Shown here piece by piece: positions 8,584-17,705 of a stretch of 64,000 nucleotides of DNA. This stretch comes from Edaphobacter aggregans DSM 19364 (lineage in GTDB: Bacteria > Acidobacteriota > Terriglobia > Terriglobales > Acidobacteriaceae). A model generated the notes under the pieces. That model did no database searches, had not been told where the DNA came from, and saw only the letters and a list, made by a program, of their open reading frames with translations. Position 1 is the first letter of the stretch; each line of letters begins with the position of its first letter. Position numbers and translations under genes: made by a program. The stretch lies in assembly GCF_000745965.1 (NCBI RefSeq), contig NZ_JQKI01000019.1:1-64000 (forward strand). Direction: 5' to 3'.

Positions 8584-8617
8584 AACGCCCACTCGAGCGA
8601 GTGGGCGTTCGTCTTTT
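8584..8617. terminator. Terminator between convergent PEP-CTERM and GH3 genes
   Basis: A perfect 12-bp stem (AACGCCCACTCG at 8584-8595, CGAGTGGGCGTT at 8598-8609) with a 2-nt centre is followed by CGTCTTTT on the plus strand. It sits between the two convergent stop codons and probably serves both genes, although the T tract is only on the plus side. Confidence 0.75.
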
Positions 8618-8621
8618 ATGG

Positions 8622-10859
8622 CTATTGGAGGTTGAGGGTGCCTTGTAAAGGTGTGTCGGCGGAGGAGGGACCGGCGGTGATTTTGTAGGTGCCGGGGAGG
8701 AGTTGGAAGGCTTCTTTTTGCTCGTCGAAGATGGAGAGGACGTCGGGGTTGAGGGGGATGGTGAGGGTTTTGGATTCGCCGGGGGCGAGGGTGACGCTCT
8801 CGAAGCCAGCGAGGCGTTTGAAGGTCTCGCCGGATTGCTGGGGGAGCGTGGCGTAGACCTGGGCGATCTCGGTGCCGGGACGCTTGCCGGTGTTCGTCAC
8901 GGTGAAGGTGACGCTGCGGGCCGCGCTGTTGGTCTTGAGGTTGGAGTAGGCGTAGGCGGTGTAGGAGAGGCCGTAGCCGAAGGGGAAGAGCGGCTGCTTG
9001 TTCTCGGACTCGTACCACTTGTAGCCGACCTTTGCGCCCTCGTCGTAGGTGACGGAGTAGCGGGAGGCGGGGCGGGCGCGGTCGTTGACGGCTCCGGAGC
9101 CAGCGCCGCGGTCTTCCTTCGCGAGCGGCGGGATGGTGGGGTGGGGGAGGTCCTGCTCGGAGCGCGGGAAGGTCATGGCGAGTTTGCCGGAGGGGTTGAC
9201 GGCTCCAGTGAGGACGTTGGCGAGGGCGATGTGGCCGCGGGAGCCGGCGTACCAGGCCTCGACCACTCCGGCGACGTTGGGGAGCCAGGGCATGGTGACG
9301 GCGGTGCCGGTCTCGAGGACGACGATGGTGCGGGGGTTGGCGGCGGCGACGGCGGCGATGAGCGCGTCCTGGTTGTCGGGGAGTGAGAGGCTGGGGAGGT
9401 CCATGCCCTCGGCGGTCCACTGGTGGGCGAAGACGATGGCGACGTCGGCGGATTTGGCGAAGGCGGCTGCGGCGGCGGGGTCGGTGCCGGAGTTGAAGTC
9501 GATCTTTGCGTTGGGGAGCGCGGCTTTGAGGGCCTTGAGGGGTGAGGTGGGGAACCAGATGTGATCCTGCCAGTGGGTCCCGCGGTGGCCTTCGGGGGCG
9601 ATGACGTTGCCGCCGGGAGGATCGACCTGCGCGGAGCCACCGCCGGAGATCATGCCGACGTCGGCGTGTGCGCCGATGAGGGCGATGGTGTGGAGCTTCG
9701 TGCCGTCGAGCGGGAGGATGGAGTTGTCGTTCTTGAGCAGGACGATGCTCTGTTCTTCGATGTGCTGGGCGATGTCGAGGTGACCTTCGATGTCGACGAC
9801 GGATTTTTCGATGGGGTGATCGACGACTCCTGAGAGGAACATGGAGCGGAGGATGCGGCGGGCGTGGTCGTCGATCTCAGAGGCGGGAACGCGGTTGGCT
9901 TCGACGGCCTCTTTGAGTTTGGGGCCGAAGAAGTCGGCCAGAGGCTGCTCGTTGTCGAGGCCGGCGGCGGAGGCTTTTTCGGTGGAGTGGGTTCCGCCCC
10001 AGTCGGAGAGGACGAAGCCAGGGAAGTGCCACTGTTTGCGGAGGACGTCGGTGAGGAGGTATTTGTTCTCGCAGGCGTAGTCGGAGTTGATGCGGTTGTA
10101 GGAGCACATGACGGCGGCGGGATTGCCGATCTGGATTCCGATGTGGAAGGCGAGGAGGTCGGACTCCTGCATGGCGCGGTGGGAGATCTTGACGTCGACG
10201 ATGTTGCGTCCGGTCTCCTGGTCGTTGAGGGCGTAGTGCTTGATGTCGCCGATGACGTGCTGTGCCTGCTCGCACTTGATGCGGTTGCCTACGAGGGTTC
10301 CGGCGAGGAGCGGGTCTTCGCCGAGGTATTCGAAGGTGCGTCCGTTGCGGGGCTCGCGGGTGAGGTTGGTTCCGCCGCCGAGGGTCATGTTGTAGCCCTG
10401 GGCGCGAAGCTCGCGGCCGATGAGGGTGCCGTACTGGCAGGCGGCCTCGGCGCTCCAGCTGGAGGCGGAGCCGAGCGCCGAGGTGAGGGCGGTGGAGTAG
10501 CGGCCGTTTGCTCCGGAGTCGCGGACGCCGTAGGAGGCGTCGGACATGTAGATGTTGGGAATGCCGAGGCGGGGGATGCCGGCGGTCATTCCGGCGCCGC
10601 CGTTGGAGAGGTAAGTCAGGGGCATCTGCCACTGGGAGGCGTGGGCCATGCCGTTGCCGTGGAGGAGGCCGATCTTCTCGTCGAGGGTGAGCTGCTTGAG
10701 GACGAGCTCGGCGCGCTGGTCGGGGGAGAGGGAGGTGTTCATCCAGGGGCGGGGGCCAGGCGCGGCGGGGGTCTGGGCGTGCATGGGCAGGGTTGGTGCG
10801 AAGAGCATTGCTGCGCCTAATGCGAGTGAAAGGCGCCAGTTGGACGAACGCATCTGCAT
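8622..10859 (-). CDS. Secreted GH3 beta-glucosidase
   Basis: The product has 745 residues with a signal peptide (to about LPMHAQTP). The family 3 N-terminal TIM-barrel carries KHYALND (Lys207-His208) and the nucleophile Asp286 in FVLSDWGGTHST. The C-terminal alpha/beta sandwich and a fibronectin-III-like domain (KRPGTEIAQVYATLP) follow. It should hydrolyse terminal beta-glucosyl, or related xylosyl, residues of oligosaccharides in the periplasm. ATG 10859 follows AGAGGGAAATCA, which fixes the start. A LacI-like palindrome lies about 115 bp upstream, suggesting sugar-dependent control. Confidence 0.9.
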   Translation of the reverse strand: MQMRSSNWRLSLALGAAMLFAPTLPMHAQTPAAPGPRPWMNTSLSPDQRAELVLKQLTLDEKIGLLHGNGMAHASQWQMPLTYLSNGGAGMTAGIPRLGIPNIYMSDASYGVRDSGANGRYSTALTSALGSASSWSAEAACQYGTLIGRELRAQGYNMTLGGGTNLTREPRNGRTFEYLGEDPLLAGTLVGNRIKCEQAQHVIGDIKHYALNDQETGRNIVDVKISHRAMQESDLLAFHIGIQIGNPAAVMCSYNRINSDYACENKYLLTDVLRKQWHFPGFVLSDWGGTHSTEKASAAGLDNEQPLADFFGPKLKEAVEANRVPASEIDDHARRILRSMFLSGVVDHPIEKSVVDIEGHLDIAQHIEEQSIVLLKNDNSILPLDGTKLHTIALIGAHADVGMISGGGSAQVDPPGGNVIAPEGHRGTHWQDHIWFPTSPLKALKAALPNAKIDFNSGTDPAAAAAFAKSADVAIVFAHQWTAEGMDLPSLSLPDNQDALIAAVAAANPRTIVVLETGTAVTMPWLPNVAGVVEAWYAGSRGHIALANVLTGAVNPSGKLAMTFPRSEQDLPHPTIPPLAKEDRGAGSGAVNDRARPASRYSVTYDEGAKVGYKWYESENKQPLFPFGYGLSYTAYAYSNLKTNSAARSVTFTVTNTGKRPGTEIAQVYATLPQQSGETFKRLAGFESVTLAPGESKTLTIPLNPDVLSIFDEQKEAFQLLPGTYKITAGPSSADTPLQGTLNLQ

Positions 10860-10970
10860 TGATTTCCCTCTGGGTTGAACTGTGTGGTCAGGCAAGAGAG
10901 GCTGATCGACGGTCACCCTTGAAGCGATTTTTGATGAGAATTTCTGTTGAGCGTATTCACTATAGTGGTT

Positions 10971-10988
10971 TAGTCAAACGTTTGTCTA
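10971..10988. promoter_or_regulatory. LacI-family-like operator palindrome
   Basis: TAGTCAAACGTTTGTCTA has a perfect 10-bp core CAAACGTTTG (10975-10984) centred on CpG, the usual form of LacI/GalR-family operators. It lies about 115 bp upstream of the GH3 start and about 190 bp upstream of the permease start. Control of the beta-glucosidase is the more natural reading. No LacI regulator gene is in the window. Confidence 0.45.
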
Positions 10989-11033
10989 AGATTATTTGGG
11001 CCTTGCCGGCCTGGGTTCGGAGAGCGCGCGAGA

Positions 11034-11049
11034 TGTCCATTCCCGGACA
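11034..11049. promoter_or_regulatory. TGTCC-N6-GGACA dyad upstream of permease
   Basis: The inverted repeat TGTCC (11034-11038) and GGACA (11045-11049) lies about 130 bp before the ADOP permease start. Acidobacterial permeases of this type are often linked to PadR-type regulators, so this may be an operator. The match is short and could be chance. Confidence 0.25.
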
Positions 11050-11175
11050 CGGTGTTGCGAATCTGAACAGTCATAGGTGGGTTATTGAGAGCAAGTATAT
11101 GATTGCATGGCGTTTGGGCGAGGCGGTTAGGGAAGCCTGCATGCAGTTTCGTGAACTGTTTCTTTGGAGATGCCG

Positions 11176-13659
11176 ATGCGTTCCCTGCTTCAGGACTTGC
11201 AATATGGACTTCGCCAGCTTCGCAATACGCCTGTGTTTGCGCTGACCACGATTCTTACGCTGGCGCTGGGAATTGGAATCAATGCGGCGATGTTCTCGGT
11301 CGTTGACCAGGTTCTGCTGCGGGCCATGCCGTTTCCGCGCGCGAACGAAGTGGTGCAGATGGCGGTGCGGACGGAGAGTGGCAGCTTTGCGCCGACTTCG
11401 CTGCCAGATATACGGGACTGGAAGGCGCGGAGTCATTCGTTCGAGCAGATCGCGTACTTCACGGAACAGGTGCCGACGCTAGGCGGAACGGACAATCCAA
11501 AGCTGATTCCGCAGATCGTTTCGAGCGCGAACCTGTTTGAGTTGCTGGAGTCGCGGCCGCTGATGGGCAGGACGTTTGTACCGGCCGACAGCGAGGCCGG
11601 CCACACGGCGGTGGTGGTGCTGACGGCGGCTCTGTGGCGCGAGTTTTATCACGGCGACCGCGAGATCGTCGGCCGGACGGTTTCGGTGAACGGAGTTCCG
11701 CATACGGTGATCGGGGTGATGTCGGATGGCTTTGCGTTTCCGGCGAACACGGGCGATAGCGCGATCTGGACTCCGCTGCCGGTTGAAGACAAGGCTATGC
11801 AGGAGCGTGGCTCGGCTGTGCTGAGTGTGATTGGGAGACTGCGGCCGGGCGTGACGATCGAGGATGCGCGGCGGGAGATGAACTCGATTCATGAGCAGCT
11901 GCGGCACGAGTATCCGAAGGAAGAGAGCGTGAATCCGGTACAGGTGCAGAGCTATGCCGAAGTGGTGACGGGCTCGGTGCGACCGGCGATTCTTGCGCTG
12001 GATGGTGCGGTGTTTGCGGTGTGGTTGATTGCGTGCGCGAACGTGGCGGGACTGCTGCTGGCGCGAGGAAATAATCGTCGACGCGAGATTTCCGTGAGGG
12101 CTGCTCTCGGAGCGCAGCGGGGAAGGTTGGTCCAGCAGTTCCTTACGGAGAGCTTTTTGCTGAGCGTGGCTGGCGGAGCGCTAGGGCTGTTGCTTGCGGC
12201 CTTCTCGCTGTCGTTGCTGAAGAGGTACCTGGCGACTGCGATCATCTTCGGCGACCAGATTCATATCGATTACAAAGTGTGCCTGTATCTGTTCCTTGCG
12301 TCGTGCGTGTCGGCGGTGGTGTTTGGGTTGCTGCCGGCGCTGCATGCGTCGAAGGTCTCTCCGCAGGAGGGTTTGCGCGATGGCGCGGCGGCGACGGGAG
12401 TGAGTAAGCAGCAGACGCGTTGGAGGGACGGGCTGGTGGTGGGGGAGATTGCGCTGACGCTGACGCTGCTGGTGGCGGCTTCGCTGATGGTGCGGACGCT
12501 CATCTCGCTGCGGCACACGCGGGTGGGATTTGTGGCGAGCGAGGTGACGACGGGAGAGATTTATCTGCCGAACCACGCTGCGGGGTTGTTCTTCACGACG
12601 GCATCTCCGGAGAAGCGGGCGTCGATGATCCAGACGTTCTATGAGCCGCTGCTGGAGAAGGTAAGGGCGCTGCCGGGTGTGCAGTCGGCGGGGCTGACGA
12701 CGGTGCGTCCGCTGCAGGGCGGGTGGGACTTCAACATGACGGTGGAGCTGAACCATCATCCGAAGTTCGAGCGCTCGGTGCATGCGGATGCGCAGGCGCG
12801 GGCGACGACGGGGGAGTACTTCGGCACAATGGGGATTCGGTTGCTGCAGGGCCGGTTGTTTGCGGCGACAGATTCGGCGAACGCGCCGCCGACAGCGATT
12901 GTGAATCGCACGTTTGTGAAGCGGTTTCTGCCGAACGAGGATCCGATCGGGCAGCAGGTGCGGATGAATGATGCGGGCGAGAGGCAGTGGTCGACGATTG
13001 TGGGAGTGGTGGACGACAGCCCGCAGAAGAGCCTGGGACAGGCGCCGCTGCCGGAGATTCACTACAACCTGGCGCAGTTGTTGCCGCAGGACGAGCTGTA
13101 TCCGATCCTCGGAAACTTTTACATGAACGTGGCGGTACGGTCGCCGTTGCCGTCGGAGGTAGTGACGCGTGATCTGCGGCGGATTGTGCATGACATGCAG
13201 CCTGACGCCGTGCTGAACCACGTGGAGAGTATGCAGCAGGTGGTGGATGACTCGCTGGGGAACCAGGTTCTGGCGGCACGACTGCTAGGGCTGTTTGCGC
13301 TGGCGGGACTGGTGATTGCAGTGGCAGGAATTTATGGGTTGCTGGCGTACTCGGTGAGCCAGCGGACGCGAGAGCTTGGTGTAAGGCTGGCGTTGGGGGC
13401 GCAGCGCGAATCGATTGTGTGGCTGGTGCTGCGGCATGCGCTGGTTCTGCTGGCCGTGGGGTTTGGGCTGGGGATGCTGCTGATGGGTGCTTCGGGAAGG
13501 CTGCTGACGGCGTGGCTGGGCTACCGGTTCAACGGGTACGACGTTGTGGCTGCGTTGGCCGTGGCGGCGCTGCTGGCGATTTGCGGAGTGGCGGCGAGCT
13601 ATCTGCCGGCGCGCAGGGCTTCGCGGATCGAGCCGGTGGTGGCGTTGCGGACGGAGTAG
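11176..13659 (+). CDS. ADOP-type ABC transporter permease (MacB/FtsX-like)
   Basis: The product has 827 residues. It begins with the family hallmark MRSLLQDLQYGLRQLRNTP followed by a membrane segment ALTTILTLALGIGINAAMF. A MacB_PCD periplasmic domain, three membrane segments with an FtsX domain, a second periplasmic domain and a final FtsX domain (QRTRELGVRLALGAQRESIVW) follow. The protein is thus a tandem of two permease halves, the form described as acidobacterial duplicated orphan permease. No ATPase gene is adjacent. Substrate is unknown; relatives handle macrolides, peptides or lipoproteins. ATG 11176 follows GGAG; an upstream TTG/ATG would overlap that site. Confidence 0.85.
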   Translation: MRSLLQDLQYGLRQLRNTPVFALTTILTLALGIGINAAMFSVVDQVLLRAMPFPRANEVVQMAVRTESGSFAPTSLPDIRDWKARSHSFEQIAYFTEQVPTLGGTDNPKLIPQIVSSANLFELLESRPLMGRTFVPADSEAGHTAVVVLTAALWREFYHGDREIVGRTVSVNGVPHTVIGVMSDGFAFPANTGDSAIWTPLPVEDKAMQERGSAVLSVIGRLRPGVTIEDARREMNSIHEQLRHEYPKEESVNPVQVQSYAEVVTGSVRPAILALDGAVFAVWLIACANVAGLLLARGNNRRREISVRAALGAQRGRLVQQFLTESFLLSVAGGALGLLLAAFSLSLLKRYLATAIIFGDQIHIDYKVCLYLFLASCVSAVVFGLLPALHASKVSPQEGLRDGAAATGVSKQQTRWRDGLVVGEIALTLTLLVAASLMVRTLISLRHTRVGFVASEVTTGEIYLPNHAAGLFFTTASPEKRASMIQTFYEPLLEKVRALPGVQSAGLTTVRPLQGGWDFNMTVELNHHPKFERSVHADAQARATTGEYFGTMGIRLLQGRLFAATDSANAPPTAIVNRTFVKRFLPNEDPIGQQVRMNDAGERQWSTIVGVVDDSPQKSLGQAPLPEIHYNLAQLLPQDELYPILGNFYMNVAVRSPLPSEVVTRDLRRIVHDMQPDAVLNHVESMQQVVDDSLGNQVLAARLLGLFALAGLVIAVAGIYGLLAYSVSQRTRELGVRLALGAQRESIVWLVLRHALVLLAVGFGLGMLLMGASGRLLTAWLGYRFNGYDVVAALAVAALLAICGVAASYLPARRASRIEPVVALRTE

Positions 13660-13662
13660 TCC

Positions 13663-14952
13663 TTAGCTGAGCGCGGTGCGTGCGGCGTTGAGGAGGAAGG
13701 CCACGTCTTCGGGGGCGTGGGCAGTGGAGACGAAGGCGGCTTCGAACTGGCTGGGCGGGAGCCAGACCCCGTGTTCGAGCATGGCGCGGTGGAAACGGCC
13801 GAAGGCGGCGGTGTCGGAGGTGGCGGCGGAGGCGAAGTCGGTGACGGGGTTCACGGTGAAGAACCAGGTGAACATGGAGCCGACCTGGTTGGTGGTGAGG
13901 GGGATGTTGCGCTCGCAGGCGATGCTAGCTACGCTGTTTGCGATGTCAGCGGTGGTGCGGTCGAGCTGCGGGTAGATGGTCTGCTCGTTGTCGATGAGGT
14001 GCTGAAGGGTGGCGATGCCGGCGGCCATGGCGAGGGGGTTTCCGCTGAGGGTTCCGGCCTGGTAGACGGGGCCGAGGGGGGCCAGGTGATTCATGATGTC
14101 GGCGCGTCCGCCGAAGGCTCCGCAGGGGAGGCCGCCGCCGATGATCTTGCCGAGGGTGGTGAGGTCGGGCTGGATGTTGTAGAGGCGCTGGGCTCCGCCA
14201 AGGGTGACGCGGAAGCCGGTCATGACCTCGTCGAGGATGAGGAGGGCGCCGTGCTGGCGGGTGATCTCGCGGAGGCCTTCGAGGTAGCCGGGCGCGGGGG
14301 GGATAGTTCCGGCGTTGCCGACGATGGGCTCGACGATGACGCAGCCGATCTCGTCGGGGCGGGCGGCGAAGGCGGCGCGGACGGCCTCGAGGTCGTTGAA
14401 GGGGAGGGCGAGGGTGTGCATCGCGGTCTCGGGAGGGACACCTGCGGAGCCGGGGATCCCGAGGGTTACGACTCCGGAGCCTGCTTTGACGAGCATGGCG
14501 TCGGAGTGGCCGTGGTAGCAGCCCTCGAACTTGATGACGAAGTTGCGGTTGGTGAATCCGCGGGCGAGGCGGATGGCGGACATGCAGGCCTCGGTGCCTG
14601 AGGAGACGAAGCGGAGCTTTTCGACGGAGGGGAAGCACTGGTGGACGAGGGAGGCCAGCTGGGCTTCGGCGGCGGTGGAGGCTCCGAAGGAGGCAGAGCG
14701 GCCTGCGGCTTGGCGGATGGCCTCGACGGCGGGGGGGAAGGCGTGGCCGAGGATCATGGGGCCCCAGGAGCCGAAGAGGTCGAGGTAGCGGTTGCCGTCC
14801 TCATCGTAGAGGTAGGCGCCTTCGGCGTGGGTGAGGAAGGGCGGCTCACCGCCGACGGAGCGGAAGGCGCGGACGGGGGAGTTGACTCCGCCGGGGAAGA
14901 GGGACTCGGCGCGTTGCTGGAGGAGGTGGGATCGGCTGTGGGAGAGAGGCAT
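13663..14952 (-). CDS. hemL: Glutamate-1-semialdehyde 2,1-aminomutase
   Basis: The product has 429 residues, the full family length. It converts glutamate-1-semialdehyde to 5-aminolevulinate, the first committed tetrapyrrole precursor, with PLP. The signatures are [10 protein letters not shown] near the N-terminus, the PLP-site Asp in [12 protein letters not shown] (about 238-248) and the Schiff-base Lys269 in [12 protein letters not shown]. It is cytoplasmic. The stop codon is only 3 bp from that of the convergent permease gene. No Shine-Dalgarno is visible; TATACT ends 7 nt before the ATG, which suggests a leaderless transcript. Confidence 0.95.
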   Translation of the reverse strand: MPLSHSRSHLLQQRAESLFPGGVNSPVRAFRSVGGEPPFLTHAEGAYLYDEDGNRYLDLFGSWGPMILGHAFPPAVEAIRQAAGRSASFGASTAAEAQLASLVHQCFPSVEKLRFVSSGTEACMSAIRLARGFTNRNFVIKFEGCYHGHSDAMLVKAGSGVVTLGIPGSAGVPPETAMHTLALPFNDLEAVRAAFAARPDEIGCVIVEPIVGNAGTIPPAPGYLEGLREITRQHGALLILDEVMTGFRVTLGGAQRLYNIQPDLTTLGKIIGGGLPCGAFGGRADIMNHLAPLGPVYQAGTLSGNPLAMAAGIATLQHLIDNEQTIYPQLDRTTADIANSVASIACERNIPLTTNQVGSMFTWFFTVNPVTDFASAATSDTAAFGRFHRAMLEHGVWLPPSQFEAAFVSTAHAPEDVAFLLNAARTALS

Positions 14953-15010
14953 CTGGTTAAGTATAGAAGTGTGGTGAGCATGGGTTGGCGAAGGGTATCG
15001 GTTGAGAAGC

Positions 15011-15063
15011 AGTCCCTCCGCTGCGCAGCGCGATGAAGCTGCGCTGCTTCAGTCGGGATGACC
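15011..15063. repeat. Mosaic repeat, module e variant
   Basis: This GC-rich stretch reads as CCGCTGCGCAGCGCGATGAA then GCTGCGCTGCTTCAGTCGGG and ends in ATGACC. It belongs to the family of CCGCTGCGC...GGATGACA repeats found at 21713, 39586 and 42828. It lies between the divergent hemL and DCC-family genes. Confidence 0.5.
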
Positions 15064-15085
15064 ATTGTGGGGCAAAGGAGCGGTG

Positions 15086-15535
15086 ATGACGGAGGCGGAG
15101 CGCGCGAGGATTGCGGGGCAGCCGGTGGTGTTGTATGACGGCGTGTGTGCGCTCTGCAATGGGGTGGTTCGGTTTTGTTTGAAGAGGGATGCGGTGGGGA
15201 TGTTTCGGTTTGCTCCGTTGCAGAGTGCGGTGGCGCGGGAGCTTGCGGGCTCGAACGAGGGAGTGGACGGCGTGGTGCTGGTGATGGATGCGCTGGGGCC
15301 GGCGCAGAGGGTCTGGCGGCGGTCGGATGCGGTGGCGGAGGCGCTGGTGCTGCTGGGCGGCGGGTGGACCGTGCTGGGGCAGGCGCTGCGGTGGGTTCCG
15401 CGTGGGTTGCGCGAGTGGGGGTATGGGTTGGTGGCGCGGGTGAGGTACAGGGTGTTTGGGCGATATGCGGTCTGTCCGGTTCCGAGCGCGGCGGAGAGGC
15501 AGCGGTTTGTTGGCTTTGAGGATGCAAAGAGTTAG
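15086..15535 (+). CDS. DCC-family (DUF393) thiol-disulfide oxidoreductase-like protein
   Basis: The product has 149 residues. It opens with VVLYDGVCALCNGVVRFCLKRD, the DxxCxxC signature that names the DCC (DUF393) family. It continues through FRFAPLQS and the RSDAVAEALVLLGGGW segment usual in this family. It is thought to be a thioredoxin-fold redox protein, but its role is uncharacterised. ATG 15086 follows GGAG. It is cytoplasmic, with a hydrophobic helix in the middle that may be membrane-associated. It is probably separate from purM, 109 bp downstream. Confidence 0.85.
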   Translation: MTEAERARIAGQPVVLYDGVCALCNGVVRFCLKRDAVGMFRFAPLQSAVARELAGSNEGVDGVVLVMDALGPAQRVWRRSDAVAEALVLLGGGWTVLGQALRWVPRGLREWGYGLVARVRYRVFGRYAVCPVPSAAERQRFVGFEDAKS

Positions 15536-15644
15536 GGCGGTGCGCGGAGGCTGCCGTTCACTCGGGATTCCACGCGCGGGGCGGGGGTGTGCTGCTAGAC
15601 TGGAAACCTCTGTGTTTTTGCACAATTCCCCCCTGGAGAGAACC

Positions 15645-16775
15645 TTGCCGGAGAATCCCCCCACTTCAACGCCTGCGACCACGACCGAAGAGATGCGAAA
15701 GCAGCAGAGTGGGGGGGCGAACGCGCGCCCGGCAACAGCGAAGGGCAAGCAGATCAGCTACGCCGATGCGGGCGTGGACATCTCGGCGGCGGATAAGTCA
15801 AAGCACCGCATCAAGATGCTGGCGCGGAAGACGTTCAACAAGCAGGTGCTGAGCGAGATTGGCGGCTTCGGCGGGCTGTTTGCGCTGGATCTTGCGAAGT
15901 ATCCGAACCCGGTGCTGGTGTCGTCGGCCGATGGTGTGGGGACGAAGCTGAAGGTGGCGTTCGACCTGGGGATTCACCACACGGTGGGGCAGGACCTGGT
16001 GAACCACTGCGTGAACGATATTGCGGTGCAGGGCGCTTCGCCGCTGTTCTTTCTGGACTACCTGGCGACGGGGAAGCTGGACAACTCGGTGGTGGAGACG
16101 GTGGTGCAGGGGATCTCGGATGCGTGCAGGGCGAACGGCTGCGCGCTGATCGGCGGAGAGACGGCGCAGATGCCGGGGTTCTATGCCGATGGTGAGTATG
16201 ATCTCGCGGGGACGATTATTGGCGCGGTGAGCCGGGAGAAGATCATCACGGGCGATGGGATCGAGGTGGGCGATGTGCTGATCGGGCTGCTTTCGAACGG
16301 TCTGCACACGAATGGGTACTCGCTGGCGCGGAAGCTGCTGTTCGAGGTGGCGAAGTACGGGCCGGAGCAGTACGTGAACGAGCTGAAGGACAAGACAGGC
16401 GCGGCGCTGATGCGGGTGCACCGGAGTTATCTGGCGATCATCAAGAAGCTGACGGCGGGCGAGGTGGTGAGCGGGATGGCGCACATCACGGGCGGAGGGA
16501 TTACGGAGAATCTGCCGCGGATTATTCCGAAGGGCATGGGCGCGCAGGTGGATCTGGCGTCGTGGCAGGTTCCGCCGCTGTTTGAGCACCTGCAGAAGCT
16601 GGGGAACGTGGAGCAGGATGAGATGCTCAGGACGTTCAATATGGGGATCGGGCTGATTGCGGTGGTTCCGGCGGAGAAGGTGAAGAAGGCGAAGGCGATC
16701 CTGAACCGGGCGAACGAGCGGTTTCATATCATGGGGCGGATTGTTCGCGGGGAGCGGAAGGTCAGTTACAACTAG
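15645..16775 (+). CDS. purM: Phosphoribosylformylglycinamidine cyclo-ligase
   Basis: The product has 376 residues. It catalyses ATP-dependent closure of FGAM to AIR, the fifth step of purine synthesis. The recognised signatures are SYADAGVDISAADKSKHRIK at the N-terminus, SADGVGTKLK, HCVNDIAVQGASPLFFLDY and GLHTNGYSLAR. The start is inferred as TTG 15645 with GGAGAG 5-10 nt upstream. An ATG at 15693 is possible but lacks such a site. An N-terminal tail of about 35 residues rich in Pro, Thr and Ala precedes the enzyme core. purN lies about 4.3 kb downstream rather than adjacent. Confidence 0.93.
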   Translation: MPENPPTSTPATTTEEMRKQQSGGANARPATAKGKQISYADAGVDISAADKSKHRIKMLARKTFNKQVLSEIGGFGGLFALDLAKYPNPVLVSSADGVGTKLKVAFDLGIHHTVGQDLVNHCVNDIAVQGASPLFFLDYLATGKLDNSVVETVVQGISDACRANGCALIGGETAQMPGFYADGEYDLAGTIIGAVSREKIITGDGIEVGDVLIGLLSNGLHTNGYSLARKLLFEVAKYGPEQYVNELKDKTGAALMRVHRSYLAIIKKLTAGEVVSGMAHITGGGITENLPRIIPKGMGAQVDLASWQVPPLFEHLQKLGNVEQDEMLRTFNMGIGLIAVVPAEKVKKAKAILNRANERFHIMGRIVRGERKVSYN

Positions 16776-16834
16776 GCTGTTTGTGTCGCGGTACGGGCGC
16801 GGTGACCTCGGGAGAGCCGCTGGGCCTGACGAGC

Positions 16835-16892
16835 GAAATGCGGGGGTTCTTCGGTCAACCCACCCGTTGGGCGGGTCTCCCTCAGAATGACA
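16835..16892. repeat. Mosaic repeat, module e variant
   Basis: The sequence runs from GAAATGCGGGGGTTCTTCGG through CACCCGTTGGGCGGGTC to CAGAATGACA. It matches the general plan of the other e-type repeats (AATGC...CTTCG...ATGACA) with a different central palindrome. The rest of the 16776-17056 gap shows no gene. Confidence 0.4.
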
Positions 16893-17056
16893 TTGTTGTG
16901 GCAAGACGCGGCAGTGTGTGGGCTACGTCATTTGTCTGTGGTCAAGGGGCTGGCGGACCCCTATTATTCTTCACACTTTCAGAATTCTGCCGGCTGCGCG
17001 AGATGAGCTTTTGAGCGCGCGATGAGGCCCAGCTGTTTCCGCGAAGGGAGATGGGA

Positions 17057-17674
17057 ATGGAGATCAGCTCCAGACGTCGTTTCTTTGGCAGGGTGGCTTC
17101 GACGGCCGCGGTGTTTGCGGGTGGATCGAAGATGTTCGGACAGCAGGCTCCTGCTTCGCCTCAAGTGCCTGCTGCGCCTCCTGCTCCTGGGGCGGGGGAG
17201 AGGCCGCGGCGGTTCGGCAACCGGATTCATAACGGCATCTTCTACTTCTCGGGGACGGGATCGAATGACGGCTATCCGAAGGAAGATCATGTGCTGGTGA
17301 CGGACCCGTTTGAGAGGCATGTGACGCGGTCGCTGGATGCGCTGAAGCGGTCGCTGGAGCGCGCGGGATCGAACATGGACAGTATTCTGAACATGCAGGT
17401 GTTCATCTGCCTTCCGCATGCGGATACCATTCCGATGCCGACGGGGAAGGCGCGGTTCGACGCGCACAAGGCGCAGTATGAGGCGCTGAACAAGATCTAT
17501 GCGACGTACTTCTCGCAGGGGAAGAGTCCTTCGCGGTCGTGCATGGCGGTGGAGTGGATTCCCGGAGACTCGCTGGTTGAGTTTGTTGGAAGCGCGCTGG
17601 TGGTGAATCCGCAGCCAGAGGCTCCGGCGGCGCCGACTGGACCGGCAGCGCCAAAAAGTGCTGCGGGAGTTTAG
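17057..17674 (+). CDS. Tat-exported RidA/YjgF-family protein
   Basis: The product has 205 residues. A twin-arginine signal (SSRRRFFGRVAS, residues 4-15) is followed by a Pro/Ala-rich linker. The RidA domain spans about residues 55-190 and carries FYFSGTGS, the substrate-binding Arg in KSPSRSCMAVEW and the Glu in SLVEFVGSA. RidA proteins hydrolyse reactive enamine/imine products released by PLP enzymes. ATG 17057 follows AAGGGAG at good spacing. The next gene, 31 bp downstream, is an exported PLP enzyme, so the two probably act together in the periplasm. The export of RidA is unusual. Confidence 0.85.
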   Translation: MEISSRRRFFGRVASTAAVFAGGSKMFGQQAPASPQVPAAPPAPGAGERPRRFGNRIHNGIFYFSGTGSNDGYPKEDHVLVTDPFERHVTRSLDALKRSLERAGSNMDSILNMQVFICLPHADTIPMPTGKARFDAHKAQYEALNKIYATYFSQGKSPSRSCMAVEWIPGDSLVEFVGSALVVNPQPEAPAAPTGPAAPKSAAGV

Positions 17675-17705
17675 ATTTTAGGAAGAACGGAAAGGGAATC
17701 TGGAT

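Larger units (their letters stand above)
10860..11175. other. Divergent intergenic region (GH3 / permease)
   Basis: This 316-bp region separates two divergent genes. It contains the CAAACGTTTG palindrome at 10975-10984 and a TGTCC-N6-GGACA dyad at 11034-11049. No gene is seen. Promoters for both genes should lie here, but no confident -35/-10 pair was picked. Confidence 0.5.

Noticed and set aside
9864..10820. Plus-strand open frame opposite the GH3 gene
   Set aside because: It is Gly/Val/Glu-rich with no motif or ribosome site, and it is the antisense of a clear beta-glucosidase.
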